A stretch of 64,000 nt of DNA from JAPHTQ01 sp050288165 (GCA_050288165.1 JBNKDG010000004.1:252143-316142); one strand, 5' to 3'. Positions 35,028 through 44,118 are shown, counted from the stretch's first letter. The notes: generated by a model not told the origin, from the letters alone. Numbers and translations: made by a program.

Positions 35028-35264
35028 GTGACTAGAAAGAGCTTAGTTATATGGTCAATAGCAGCAGTAGCTGCAGTCTATGGGACTGTGCGTCGGCTAG
35101 AAGAATACCAAATGACGGGGATGCTAAATATGTCAAAAGCTGGTACGAAAATGTATCTCTCAGGTATCGCTGCTGAGGCAACGCTTTTTGGATTGTTTAT
35201 TATTGATGTAGTAATTTTTGTCGGGTTGTTCATGGAATTTCGCAAAACCCTCAGGGCTCGATAA
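35028..35264 (+). CDS. Hypothetical small membrane protein, 78 residues
   Basis: Two hydrophobic helices (about 4-20 and 44-68) joined by a short loop containing RRLEEYQMTGMLNMSKAG. The start is GTG 35028 with AAGGAT nine bases upstream. No family is recognised. Composition and location match the neighbouring low-GC membrane genes. Confidence 0.5.
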   Translation: MTRKSLVIWSIAAVAAVYGTVRRLEEYQMTGMLNMSKAGTKMYLSGIAAEATLFGLFIIDVVIFVGLFMEFRKTLRAR

Positions 35265-35327
35265 CAAAAACAAATAAGTAATGTTAGATGGTTTTTCTCG
35301 TTTGCATTGAGTGCGATTTGTTAGGTA

Positions 35328-35603
35328 ATGCTTGATATGTTATTTAGGCGTAAAAAATGCTTATCCTGTAATGGGAAATTACAGAGAAAAAAGAATAGAT
35401 ATGAGCTGGCGGCGTATTTGTTGAGCGAGATAATCTTCTGGGGAAGTCTCGCCTTAATAGTGTTTGGTTCTGTCATGCTTCAATACCTAGGTGGTTTACT
35501 TTTTGCACTATCAATTGCTGTTCTTATATGGAATGACGTATTTAGAAAATCGGTCTGGAAGTGTAAGTCATGTGGTTTAGAAACTTCGGAACCATCCGAG
35601 TAA
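35328..35603 (+). CDS. Hypothetical membrane protein with two CxxC knuckles
   Basis: A 91-residue protein in which CLSC (residues 11-14) and CKSC (about 79-82) flank two adjacent membrane helices (about 30-65). The two half-knuckles could fold together into a zinc ribbon on the cytoplasmic side. The start is ATG 35328, or ATG 35337 in the same frame. No family is recognised. It is AT-rich like its two neighbours. Confidence 0.55.
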   Translation: MLDMLFRRKKCLSCNGKLQRKKNRYELAAYLLSEIIFWGSLALIVFGSVMLQYLGGLLFALSIAVLIWNDVFRKSVWKCKSCGLETSEPSE

Positions 35604-36091
35604 GCAGAGTCAGCTAAAACTCTTTAGTTAAACGGAGTGGTTTTGGGGCCCGTCAATTCCGCCGAGTAGCGGAGTGAAGGGAGGAATAGCCCGACAGGGT
35701 TGCGCACAGGAGGTGCGCAACGTTGCAGTCAGGCCATGGACGGCCTGTCTGCAACGCCCGACCGGAATGAGCAACGCAGGGAACCCCGAAGGGGCGAGAA
35801 TTCCGGGAGCGTTTTTTGGGTACTTTTTGTCGCCACAAAAAGTACCTCGACCTGCGGGGGCGAGTCCCCGCTTTCCACTGCCTTTAGCTGTCGCGAAGCG
35901 ACACCTCTGGATTCCGGCCTTCGCCGGAATGACGATCCAATCATGCTGGGCATGACTGCCCAGCCTACGCCCCCTTTCGATAAACTCGTCGCAAAGCGAC
36001 ACAACCCTCCCAAAATTCCCCTAGCGTAGCCCCCTTCTTGGTGCTAGATTTCCGCCGTCAGTTCTGACCTCACCCTCAGGGAGGGTGACCC
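35604..36091. other. Noncoding, repeat-rich region
   Basis: No supported gene. It contains a hairpin GGTACTTTTTGTCGCCACAAAAAGTACC-like element (35819-35847; each arm GGTACTTTTTG/CAAAAAGTACC). It also has ATTCCGGC-CTTC-GCCGGAAT (35911-35930) and GCTGGGCATGACTGCCCAGC (35945-35964), the inverted form of the 17.25 kb palindrome. With 33834-34418 it brackets the low-GC genes. Confidence 0.65.
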
Positions 36092-37198
36092 ATGATTCGT
36101 AAGGCTACCTTGCACGATCTTGAGGCGCTGATTGCGCTGGAGGATCGCAGTTTCGACACCGACCGGTTGTCCCGCCGGAGTTTCCGTCACCTTTTGACCA
36201 AGGCCAATGCGGTCACGCTGATCGACGAGCGCGACGGCGAGATGGCCGGGTATGCCACGGTGCTGTTCAATGCCGGGACTTCGCTGGCACGGCTCTATTC
36301 CATTGCGGTTGATGACCACTTCAAGGGGCAGGGTGTCGGGCGGGCGCTGGTCGAGGCGGCGGAGCAGGCGGCGCTGGATGGCGAGTGTGTGGTGCTGCGT
36401 CTGGAAGTGCGCAAGGACAACGCGGCGTCTCTGGGGCTGTTCCGCAAGATGGGCTACCGCGAATTCGGCACCTATCAGGATTACTACGAAGACCATATGG
36501 AGGCGCTGCGCTTCGAGAAGGAGCTGGTGCCACACCTCAGTCCGGATATGGCTCGGGTTCCCTATTACCGCCAGACCCTCGACTTTACCTGCGGCCCGGC
36601 GGCGGTGTTGATGGCGATGCATAGCCTCGATCCTGAAATCTCTTTCGACCGCACACTGGAGATCCAGCTCTGGCGTGAATCGACCACGGTGTTCATGACC
36701 GCTGGTCATGGTGGCTGCGGTCCCCATGGCATGGCACTGGCTGCCTGGCATCGTGGCTTCGATGTGGAGATGTTTCTCAGTGAAGAGGGCGCGCTGTTTA
36801 CCGACTCTGTGCGTAGCGACGACAAGAAGGAAGTGATGGCGCTGGTACAGGAGCAGTTCGAGCAGGAGGTGGCGCAGGCGGGAATCAAGGTGCATTACCG
36901 GCAACTTGGTCTGGATGAGATGCGCGAGGCCTTTGTCCGTGGCGGCATTCCGGTGGTGTTGATCAGTTCCTACCGCATTTATCACGAGAAATTTCCCCAC
37001 TGGGTGGTGGTGACCGGTTTCGACGATCGTTATGTCTACGTTCACGATCCCTATGTGGACGATGAAAAAGGAAAAACCGAGGTGGATTGCATGAATATGC
37101 CGTTGCTGCAAAAGGATTTTGCACGGATGGCCCGCTACGGAAAATCGGGATTGCGTGCCGCGTTGATTATCTACAGCCGCGAAGGAGAGAAGCGGTGA
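36092..37198 (+). CDS. GNAT acetyltransferase fused to C39-like cysteine peptidase
   Basis: A 368-residue cytoplasmic fusion. The N-terminal GNAT domain (about 1-145) resembles RimI, with the acetyl-CoA loop GQGVGRAL (79-86) and VRKDNAASLGLFRKMGY. The C-terminal part (about 155-362) is a peptidase-C39-like domain with C167 in DFTCGPAAVLMA, H303 in PHWVVVTGF and D319 in VHDP, an apparently complete catalytic triad. No ABC-transporter part is attached, unlike bacteriocin-processing C39 proteins. Its TGA overlaps the GTG of a RimK-like ligase, so the two proteins are made together. Substrates are unknown. Confidence 0.85.
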   Translation: MIRKATLHDLEALIALEDRSFDTDRLSRRSFRHLLTKANAVTLIDERDGEMAGYATVLFNAGTSLARLYSIAVDDHFKGQGVGRALVEAAEQAALDGECVVLRLEVRKDNAASLGLFRKMGYREFGTYQDYYEDHMEALRFEKELVPHLSPDMARVPYYRQTLDFTCGPAAVLMAMHSLDPEISFDRTLEIQLWRESTTVFMTAGHGGCGPHGMALAAWHRGFDVEMFLSEEGALFTDSVRSDDKKEVMALVQEQFEQEVAQAGIKVHYRQLGLDEMREAFVRGGIPVVLISSYRIYHEKFPHWVVVTGFDDRYVYVHDPYVDDEKGKTEVDCMNMPLLQKDFARMARYGKSGLRAALIIYSREGEKR

Positions 37199-38676
37199 CT
37201 TCACAGATTATCGTGGTGGAAAACCCTTCCGACTGGAAGATGGACGGTGTTAATGCCGAAGTCGTGCATGTGGACGATTACCTCACCGGACGCGACTTCT
37301 TCAAGCAGCGCAATATCCAGGTGATTAATCTCTGCCGCAGTTACCGCTATTTGAGCGTCGGCTATTATTGTTCCCTGCTGGCGGAAGCGCGGGGTCATCG
37401 GGCATTGCCTTCGGTGAAGACCATGCTCGACCTGAGCAGTAAGTCGATGTATTCGCTGGATGCGGAAAACCTGGATCAGCAGATACAAAAGGCCTTCAAG
37501 AAACATTCGCATCAGGAAGAGAGCGATACCTTTGAACTGAATGTCTATTTCGGTGGTTGTGAGTTCGACACGCTGGGCGCGTTGGCAAGACAGATCTTCG
37601 AGGTCTTTCCCTGTCCACTGTTACGGGTGAGTTTCAAGCGTCTTGGTAAGTGGCGCATCGTGGCAATCAAGTCGCTCTCGTTACAGCGTCTCGATGCGGA
37701 GCAGCGCGCCAGTTTTATTCACTCCTTTGAGCACTATCGCAAGAAACGCTGGCGTGCGCCGAAAGGAAAAATGACCGCACGTTACGACATTGCGATTCTG
37801 CATGATCCCAATGATCCGCAGCCGCCTTCCAATACGCGCTCGCTGAACAGTTTTATCAAGGCGGGGCGAGCTTTGGGTGTGGAGGTGGAGCTAATTGAAA
37901 AACGCGATTATGTGCGTCTGGCAGAATACGACGCACTGTTTATTCGCGATACCACCCGCATTGCTCACTACACCTATCGTTTCGCCAAGAAGGCGGAGAG
38001 TGAGGATATGGTGGTGATCGATGACCCGCGTTCGATCCTGCTCTGTACCAACAAGGTCTATCTTGCCGAGTTGCTGCGTGCCAACAAGGTGCCGACACCG
38101 AAGACGGTGATCGTCGGCAAGGCGGATCTTGGCGCCGCGCAAAGGCAGATTGGTTTTCCTATGGTGCTCAAGGTGCCTGACGGATCTTTTTCCCGTGGCG
38201 TGGTCAAGGCACAGAATGAAACTGAAATGAAGGAGATGGCGGCGCGTCTGTTTGAAGAGTCGGAGCTGATCCTGGCGCAGGAGTTTCTCTACACCGAATT
38301 CGACTGGCGTGTCGGCATTCTCAATCGTGAACCGCTCTACGTCAGCCAGTACTTTATGTCGAAGAAACACTGGCAGATCGTCAAGTACGACGACAAGGGC
38401 GGTATTACCGAAGGGGCGTTCCGTACCATGGATGTGGCACAGGCACCTAAGGAGGTGGTGGAGACGGCGCTGCGTGCGGCGAATCTGATCGGTGACGGTC
38501 TATACGGCGTCGATCTAAAGCAGAATGCTGACGGTGTGTATGTGATTGAGGTAAACGATAACCCGAACCTGGATGCGGGTGTCGAGGATGTTTTTCTCAA
38601 GGATGAATTATACGCACGAATTATGGCGGAATTTGTCCGTCGACTGGATGCCAAGCGCAACCGCACTACTGGATGA
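37195..38676 (+). CDS. RimK-like ATP-grasp ligase with N-terminal RLAN-type domain
   Basis: A 493-residue protein from GTG 37195, preceded by GAAGGAGAG. The first about 200 residues (QIIVVENPSDWKMDG...) look like the RLAN domain found in front of RimK-like ATP-grasp ligases. The C-terminal ATP-grasp core (about 230-485) includes TPKTVIVGK, PMVLKVPDGSFSRGVVKA and the metal-binding EVNDNPN with E452, N454 and N456. Such enzymes form amide bonds, often adding glutamate or other amino acids to a protein or peptide C terminus. Overlap with the GNAT-C39 gene implies one pathway of acylation, ligation and cleavage; the target is unknown. Confidence 0.85.
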   Translation: MTSQIIVVENPSDWKMDGVNAEVVHVDDYLTGRDFFKQRNIQVINLCRSYRYLSVGYYCSLLAEARGHRALPSVKTMLDLSSKSMYSLDAENLDQQIQKAFKKHSHQEESDTFELNVYFGGCEFDTLGALARQIFEVFPCPLLRVSFKRLGKWRIVAIKSLSLQRLDAEQRASFIHSFEHYRKKRWRAPKGKMTARYDIAILHDPNDPQPPSNTRSLNSFIKAGRALGVEVELIEKRDYVRLAEYDALFIRDTTRIAHYTYRFAKKAESEDMVVIDDPRSILLCTNKVYLAELLRANKVPTPKTVIVGKADLGAAQRQIGFPMVLKVPDGSFSRGVVKAQNETEMKEMAARLFEESELILAQEFLYTEFDWRVGILNREPLYVSQYFMSKKHWQIVKYDDKGGITEGAFRTMDVAQAPKEVVETALRAANLIGDGLYGVDLKQNADGVYVIEVNDNPNLDAGVEDVFLKDELYARIMAEFVRRLDAKRNRTTG

Positions 38677-38792
38677 TTTCCATTTATTTATAGGGTTTTA
38701 AACCCCTCCTAATCATATGTGAACTTGACAGAAATAGTCTGATTTTCTTACTGTTGCGTCCGGAAATAATAACAATACCTGGGAGGGTAATA

Positions 38793-39248
38793 ATGAGCGT
38801 TTTAAACTGGCTCAGAAAAGTTACCAGAGGTGGCGCCACGGCGGACTTGCTGGAAGAGCCCATGCAGTTTGCCGCAGATGAGGCACGCTTTCATGGTCTG
38901 GATATGAAAGGGGTGATGGATGCGCATATGGCCTGGTGCAAACGTCTGGAAGATGTATTGAGCGGGAAAAGTCAGGAGCATCTGGAACCGGCCACGGTAG
39001 CATCCGATTGCCATTGCACATTAGGTAAGTGGCTTCACGGTCCGGCAAAGATCAAAATGGGCAACACGCCCGATTATGATGAACTGATGCAGGTACATGC
39101 GGACTTTCACATTAATGCCGCAGAGGTGCTCAAAGAATTTCTCCATGGGCAGACCTACAATGCTGAATTGAATCTGCGCAAGCTGCGTACCCAGTCAGGA
39201 ATGATACAGTTGGCACTGGTTAGATTGTTTGCGAAGAATAAAGGTTGA
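38793..39248 (+). CDS. CZB-domain zinc-binding protein
   Basis: A 151-residue soluble protein with the chemoreceptor zinc-binding motif complete: H45xxW48, C75xLGxW80 and H102xxFH106. CZB domains bind zinc through three histidines and a cysteine and usually regulate chemoreceptors or diguanylate cyclases. Here the domain stands alone, so it would act on a partner encoded elsewhere. GGGAGG six bases before ATG 38793 sets the start. It is followed by a terminator. Confidence 0.88.
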   Translation: MSVLNWLRKVTRGGATADLLEEPMQFAADEARFHGLDMKGVMDAHMAWCKRLEDVLSGKSQEHLEPATVASDCHCTLGKWLHGPAKIKMGNTPDYDELMQVHADFHINAAEVLKEFLHGQTYNAELNLRKLRTQSGMIQLALVRLFAKNKG

Positions 39249-39258
39249 ATGAAAGTGG

Positions 39259-39284
39259 AAAGGCCGGAGTGCCCCGGCCTTTTC
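39259..39284 (+). terminator. Terminator after the CZB gene
   Basis: Nine-base stem AAAGGCCGG/CCGGCCTTT with a six-base loop and a following TTCT, ten bases after the CZB stop. Confidence 0.85.
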
Positions 39285-39285
39285 T

Positions 39286-39428
39286 AGAAGTGGTCTCAAA
39301 AAAATCTTCGTACCCTGATCCTGCGTTACAAAGCCTGCTCCGGTGCTCATTTACTACCGGTAAACTGTGCTCCTCGCAGACTTTGCGCCTTGCCTCCGGG
39401 CACGAATCTTAATTTTGAGGCCACTTCT
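39286..39428. repeat. 143-bp long imperfect palindrome (MITE-like)
   Basis: The ends AGAAGTGGTCTCAAAA (39286-39301) and TTTTGAGGCCACTTCT (39413-39428) are inverted copies with one mismatch. Inside, TTCGTACCC...CAAAGCCTGC...TTTACTACCGG mirrors its own complement across most of the length. No coding frame is present. Size and ends suggest a miniature inverted-repeat element or a large structured RNA. Confidence 0.7.
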
Positions 39429-39434
39429 CGTTGT

Positions 39435-40832
39435 TTAAAAGCTGTACTTGAGATCGACAAACAGCCGGTCATTATCGTAGATAGCGTTGAAAGGTAGCTT
39501 GTCGCCTTTCTGGTAAGTAACGACACCGCCTGTAAGGGTCAGCGCATCGGCCAGATCATAGGCGGCCGAGTAGCGACTGAATCCACCATCCGCCAGATCG
39601 CTGCCGAAGGCGGAGAGCAGCGCCAGCAGATGCAGACGGGCGTGCATGAAATCACTTTGGTAACGCAGTGCGGTCTGCCAGTTATCTTCAACTTGCCCGG
39701 CAGTAGCCAGCGTATCGCTGAAGTTGTCTATGTGGCGGTTGGCGATCTCCAGGCTGATCGTGGTTGTGCCAAAGCCGGAGTATTCCACCCCCAGCAGGGT
39801 ATCGAGGCGCTGCCAGGTCTTGCCGCCTGCTGTGTTGTACTTCAAGCCGTCGAAACGCGCCATCTCCAATTTTAGTAACCAGCTCTCCACCGCCACGTTG
39901 GCAGCCAGGCCCACCATGGTCAGACGGCTGTGATGCAGTTGTGGTGTCATGCCGCTGACGACGAGATGCGGGTTGTCATCGAACACCTGCGCCCAGTAGA
40001 GCGACAGATCCCAACCACTGAAGATACCGTTGGCGGCGAAGGCATATTCGGTATTGCCGTCACCGTCGGCGGGAATTATCTCGCGCGGCATCGCGCTTGG
40101 GTAGGGATAGAAGTCGGAACCGAGGGCAGGATTTTTGTTGAGACGGATCTCGGGGATCGCCATGGCGGAAAGTCCCCAGTCGCCGAGATAGTAATCGAAC
40201 CTGGCCATGGTTAACGGCAGGCGCAGGTCTTCGATATCCACCATACCCGGTTCGCGGTTATCCATCGGGTTGATGATGTCGGTAATACGAATGTTGTCCG
40301 ATTTTCCCCAGACGACGATCTGACGGCCCAGTTTCATATCGAGACTGTTTGCGAGCTTTCCCTGTACCCACGCTTCTCCTAACTCGGCCTCGCTCTCGTA
40401 ATCGTTGAGCACTTCGTCGGTATAGTCATCGCGACCGTTGAGTTGATAGGCTGCATCGTAAAAACCGTAGCCAGCGACGTGGGTGCGCCACTTTGCAGGC
40501 AGGTCGTAATCGAATTCCAGATTGAGTTTGGCGCGTAGACGGGAGAGACCGCGGTAATCGGTTGCACCGCTCGTGGGTGCCTGATGTGCGTAATTGTAGG
40601 CGGCGCCCAATGTGAGCGCGCCGCCCAGCGTCCACGGTTTTTTCTCGTCGACAGTGATCGGTTTTGTAGCATCACTATTGTTATCGCTAAAGCCGTCCAG
40701 CACCGAATCAAGTGAGTTGTCGCTGGCCGGTGCGTCGAAACCTTCCAGGGCGCTGTCCAGCGAAGGCTCTGCTGCATAGAGCGGCAGCGCCATAACACCT
40801 AACAGCAGGGACAGAGTGACTCGCTGAAACAC
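39435..40832 (-). CDS. DUF1302-type outer-membrane protein
   Basis: A 465-residue protein with a signal peptide (about 1-20), a low-complexity acidic stretch (residues 22-60, repeated LDSxLxGF) and a long beta-rich barrel-like part ending in FVDLKYSF. DUF1302 proteins are found with RND-type exporters and are thought to be outer-membrane channels or receptors. Here it follows a LolA-like and an RND gene in one operon. Translation starts at GTG 40832, one base after the previous stop. Substrate is unknown. Confidence 0.85.
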   Translation of the reverse strand: MFQRVTLSLLLGVMALPLYAAEPSLDSALEGFDAPASDNSLDSVLDGFSDNNSDATKPITVDEKKPWTLGGALTLGAAYNYAHQAPTSGATDYRGLSRLRAKLNLEFDYDLPAKWRTHVAGYGFYDAAYQLNGRDDYTDEVLNDYESEAELGEAWVQGKLANSLDMKLGRQIVVWGKSDNIRITDIINPMDNREPGMVDIEDLRLPLTMARFDYYLGDWGLSAMAIPEIRLNKNPALGSDFYPYPSAMPREIIPADGDGNTEYAFAANGIFSGWDLSLYWAQVFDDNPHLVVSGMTPQLHHSRLTMVGLAANVAVESWLLKLEMARFDGLKYNTAGGKTWQRLDTLLGVEYSGFGTTTISLEIANRHIDNFSDTLATAGQVEDNWQTALRYQSDFMHARLHLLALLSAFGSDLADGGFSRYSAAYDLADALTLTGGVVTYQKGDKLPFNAIYDNDRLFVDLKYSF

Positions 40833-40833
40833 G

Positions 40834-41631
40834 TTACAGCCCCTTCTCCAGACGGCGAATGGAGAACATATCTTCAGTGAGGTTCTGGTTGTATTTAACG
40901 TTATCGAAATAGAGATTGGTTTTATGCAGTGTCACCTTGCCCTGCTTGGTGGTCATACTCATGGCTAGGATCGTCCAGACACCATCGATCTTCTCCAGCT
41001 TCTCCACATCCAGATATTTGAGACGGTTGCCTTCATTGACCCAGTTCACCGCACGGACCACAACAAAGTTATCCTGACGGACGAATAGCACCGACTTTTC
41101 ATAGCCGGTTTCCTCAATCACTTCGCGGCTTCTTGGTTTGGATTCGATTAACCAGACTTTGTCTCCGCGCACTGTATCTTCCTTGACGATTTTAAAATCG
41201 TAGTCATCGAGGTTGCGTCGGGTCATGTCCGAGTAGTTGAAATCGGAACCCATGAAGCTGCCGCTCTTGTCACTGGAGGCGATGCGTTTCGACTTGCGTA
41301 GTGCGGGGAGATAAAGCCACTGGTCATCGTCCTTGTCATAATCGTCGTAGTCGTAGGTGAGAAAACCGGTGTCCTTTACGTCGGCGGGGGAGAGGAAAAA
41401 CATAATCCGCTTCTTGTCTTCACCCTTGTCCTTGTCAAAACTGCGAATGCTACGAATCCGCTCGTCACCGTTTTTGTCGATCAATACCATCTTCATATCG
41501 GCGCTGCGGTTGTCGCCGTCATCGCGGTCATCCACCGCCTGCATGATCTCGCGGGCGCTCATCGCTGCCAGTGTCGGTTGTGCTGCCAGCAAAGCGAGGG
41601 CGATAGTCAGGGTGTATTTCAGTAATTTCAT
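40834..41631 (-). CDS. Outer-membrane lipoprotein-sorting protein (LolA/LolB-like fold)
   Basis: A 265-residue periplasmic protein with a signal peptide (cleavage about after LAAMS) and motifs such as RSFDKDKGEDKKRIMFFLSPADVKDTGFL and DDQWLYLPALRKSKRI. These are typical of the family annotated as outer-membrane lipoprotein-sorting proteins that accompany MMPL/RND transporters. Rather than general lipoprotein sorting it probably carries a lipid or hydrophobic ligand between the RND pump and the DUF1302 protein (inference). Confidence 0.85.
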   Translation of the reverse strand: MKLLKYTLTIALALLAAQPTLAAMSAREIMQAVDDRDDGDNRSADMKMVLIDKNGDERIRSIRSFDKDKGEDKKRIMFFLSPADVKDTGFLTYDYDDYDKDDDQWLYLPALRKSKRIASSDKSGSFMGSDFNYSDMTRRNLDDYDFKIVKEDTVRGDKVWLIESKPRSREVIEETGYEKSVLFVRQDNFVVVRAVNWVNEGNRLKYLDVEKLEKIDGVWTILAMSMTTKQGKVTLHKTNLYFDNVKYNQNLTEDMFSIRRLEKGL

Positions 41632-41644
41632 TAGATAGTCCCTC

Positions 41645-44095
41645 TTAGTAGTCAGCGTCGTCGGCGATCAGGTGACTGCGATGCAGCTCCTTCATCAGTG
41701 CCGGGGCGAGGAAGAAGTCGGCCAGCAGCGCCATGATGATGGTGAAACCGGTCAGCAGGCCAAAGTTACGCAGGTTGCTCATGTCGGCCCCCATGTAGAG
41801 GAAGAAGCCGGTGGCCAGCACCGCGGTGGTGACAAACATCGCACGCCCGGTGGTGTGCAGCGTCTTGCGCACCGCTTCTTTCACATCGCCGCTGTCGTGG
41901 TGATAGCGGCGGTAGTTGTGCATGAAGTGAATGGTGTCATCCACCGCCAGACCAATGGCGATAGAGCCGATCAGCATGGTGAAGAGATCCAGCGGCAGAT
42001 CCAGCCAGCCCATCAGGCCGAGGGTGAGGATAATCGGGGTCAGGTTGGGGATCATGCTGACCAGGCCGATGCGAATGTTACCGATGAGCAGGATCATCAT
42101 AATGGTGATGACCACACCGGCAATCAGATAGCTCTCGGCCATGGAGATAATGGTGGCCGACATGGTGCGACTCAGCAGGGCGTTGATGCCGGTAGTAGTG
42201 ATCTCGACGCCGTCACCCATGACGCGTTTGAAGCGGTTACTGATATCGTCGAGGAAATCCTTGTAGAGGACGGCATCGGCCCAGGGCATTTTTATGGTGA
42301 AGCGTGATTTGCTGAACTGGGAGTCAACAAAATCCTCCAGGTCATCGGAACCGGAGTTTTCGAACAGCAGGAACTCCTGGGCAATCAGTTGGCGATTATC
42401 GGGGATGGTGTAGAAGGCATCGCGGTTTTCGTTCAGCGCCTTGTTGATCTCCTTGAGAATATCGGCCAGCGAGAGGGTTTTACCGACATAAATCGCACCA
42501 TGATCCAGGGCGCTGATTTCATCGCTCAGTGCAGCCAGCCCCTGCATCCGTTCCGGTTTGTAGAAACCGTTTTTCTCGCCGGTATCGACCACCACTTCTA
42601 CCGAGCTGGCGCCGCGCATGTTTTCGTTGACGAACTCGGTGGCGATACGTGAGGCGTTATCTTCCGGCAGCCACTTGAAGGGGAAGTGGGAGAAGCGCAC
42701 CTGGGTGGCGCCAGCAATGCCGATCACCAGCAACACCGCGCTGATGAGTAGCACCAGGCGTGAACGATCGGTGGCAAAGTCGGCAATCCACAGCAGCAGT
42801 CCATCCATACGCTGGTGGCGTTGCGCGGAACTGTCACTGGTCTTTGCCCTGAGCGGCAGGATCGCCATCAATGCCGGTGTCAGCACCAGGGTGTAGACCA
42901 GAGCAATCAGTACACCAAGTGCGGCAACGATACCGAGATCGCTAATCGGCGCGACGTCTGCGCCGGCAAAAGAGGCAAGGCCTGCTGCGGTGGTCAGTGA
43001 GGTCATCACAATCGCCAGGCCGGAGTGGCCGAGGGCATAGCTGATCGCTGCTTCCTTGTGGCTGCCGCTTTCACTGGTCTCCTTACCTTCGTGCAGTAGT
43101 TGTAGCCGCTGGAAAAAAACCGCCAGCAGGTGCACCGATGCGCCGACGCCGACCGCCAGCAGGAAGGAAGGCAGGATCTGCGTCGGCAGTTTGATCGGGA
43201 TACCGGACATACCCATCATGCCCAGTGTCGATAGCAGTGAAAGGATGACGGTAAGCATCGGCAGAACGACACCGGAGAGACGGCGGAACAGCAGGAACAG
43301 GATCAGGGCGATGGCCAGCAGTGCCATGCCCATGAACTTACGGATGTTCTGCTGCATCGACTTCTTCAGGTAGTCGGTGACGACTGGCGTGCCCGCCACA
43401 TAGAGTTTGAAATCGTCGGCCTGGTATTTCTTTGCTATCTCACTGACCTTTGCCACCACTTCTGAGTTTTGTGCATCGCTCAGCGGTTTGCGTTCGGCTG
43501 CGGGTGCTGCTTCGGTATCAAAACCGGCCAGCGCATCGTCCAGTCCCTGTTCGGCGACAAAGGCATCGGTTTTGAGCACCACCGTTGTAATTGTGCCGTC
43601 TTCGGAAAGCAGCATGTTGCGATAGGTCGGATTGGCCATCGCGCGCTGTTTGATCGCCGCCAGCTCTTTTTCATTCTGTGGCCACTTTTCCAGCAGATCC
43701 TCGACCAGCAGTTCGCCCTTGGCGCCACGAGTATTGCGCGCATTGATCAGCGAGGTGATGTCGTCCAGATAGGGGGTGTTGTCCTTCAGTTCACGATGGA
43801 GCTGCTGCAGCTTTTTCAGGAACTGCAGATCAAAAACGTCTTTGCCCTGAATGGTCAGCAACACCAGTTCATCGCGGCCAAACTGTTCACGGAATTTGTT
43901 GTAGGCGAGCAGCGCCGGGTCTTCGTCGTGCAGGAAGCCTTCGGTCGAGGTGTCCATGACCAGTTTGGGAAGCTGGCTGGCTAGCCCGCCGACCAGAAGC
44001 AGGATCAGCAACAATGTTTTCCAGCGGTGGTGGAAGACCAGGCTGCCGAAGGCGGCAAAACCGTTTTCGATACGTTGTCTGAACTGGGTACCCAT
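41645..44095 (-). CDS. RND/MMPL family transporter
   Basis: An 816-residue inner-membrane exporter with twelve hydrophobic helices in two six-helix halves (about residues 19-38 and 255-440, then 460-480 and 655-800). Two large periplasmic loops lie between. The second half has AIGLAVDDTIHFMHNYRR, the proton-relay helix of MMPL/HpnN-type RND proteins. No membrane-fusion partner is needed in this class. With the LolA-like and DUF1302 genes it forms a trans-envelope system for lipid-like substrates. Confidence 0.9.
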   Translation of the reverse strand: MGTQFRQRIENGFAAFGSLVFHHRWKTLLLILLLVGGLASQLPKLVMDTSTEGFLHDEDPALLAYNKFREQFGRDELVLLTIQGKDVFDLQFLKKLQQLHRELKDNTPYLDDITSLINARNTRGAKGELLVEDLLEKWPQNEKELAAIKQRAMANPTYRNMLLSEDGTITTVVLKTDAFVAEQGLDDALAGFDTEAAPAAERKPLSDAQNSEVVAKVSEIAKKYQADDFKLYVAGTPVVTDYLKKSMQQNIRKFMGMALLAIALILFLLFRRLSGVVLPMLTVILSLLSTLGMMGMSGIPIKLPTQILPSFLLAVGVGASVHLLAVFFQRLQLLHEGKETSESGSHKEAAISYALGHSGLAIVMTSLTTAAGLASFAGADVAPISDLGIVAALGVLIALVYTLVLTPALMAILPLRAKTSDSSAQRHQRMDGLLLWIADFATDRSRLVLLISAVLLVIGIAGATQVRFSHFPFKWLPEDNASRIATEFVNENMRGASSVEVVVDTGEKNGFYKPERMQGLAALSDEISALDHGAIYVGKTLSLADILKEINKALNENRDAFYTIPDNRQLIAQEFLLFENSGSDDLEDFVDSQFSKSRFTIKMPWADAVLYKDFLDDISNRFKRVMGDGVEITTTGINALLSRTMSATIISMAESYLIAGVVITIMMILLIGNIRIGLVSMIPNLTPIILTLGLMGWLDLPLDLFTMLIGSIAIGLAVDDTIHFMHNYRRYHHDSGDVKEAVRKTLHTTGRAMFVTTAVLATGFFLYMGADMSNLRNFGLLTGFTIIMALLADFFLAPALMKELHRSHLIADDADY

Positions 44096-44118
44096 ACCTA
44101 TATCCTTGTGTGGTGGTG

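Noticed and set aside
36092..37198. Bacteriocin export and maturation by a C39 peptidase
   Set aside because: The C39-like domain has no attached ABC transporter or membrane helix, and no double-glycine leader peptide gene is seen nearby.
36044..37204. A 386-residue open frame on the minus strand
   Set aside because: It is the mirror of the GNAT-C39 gene. Its histidine- and arginine-rich translation has no recognisable fold, while the plus strand has clear catalytic motifs.
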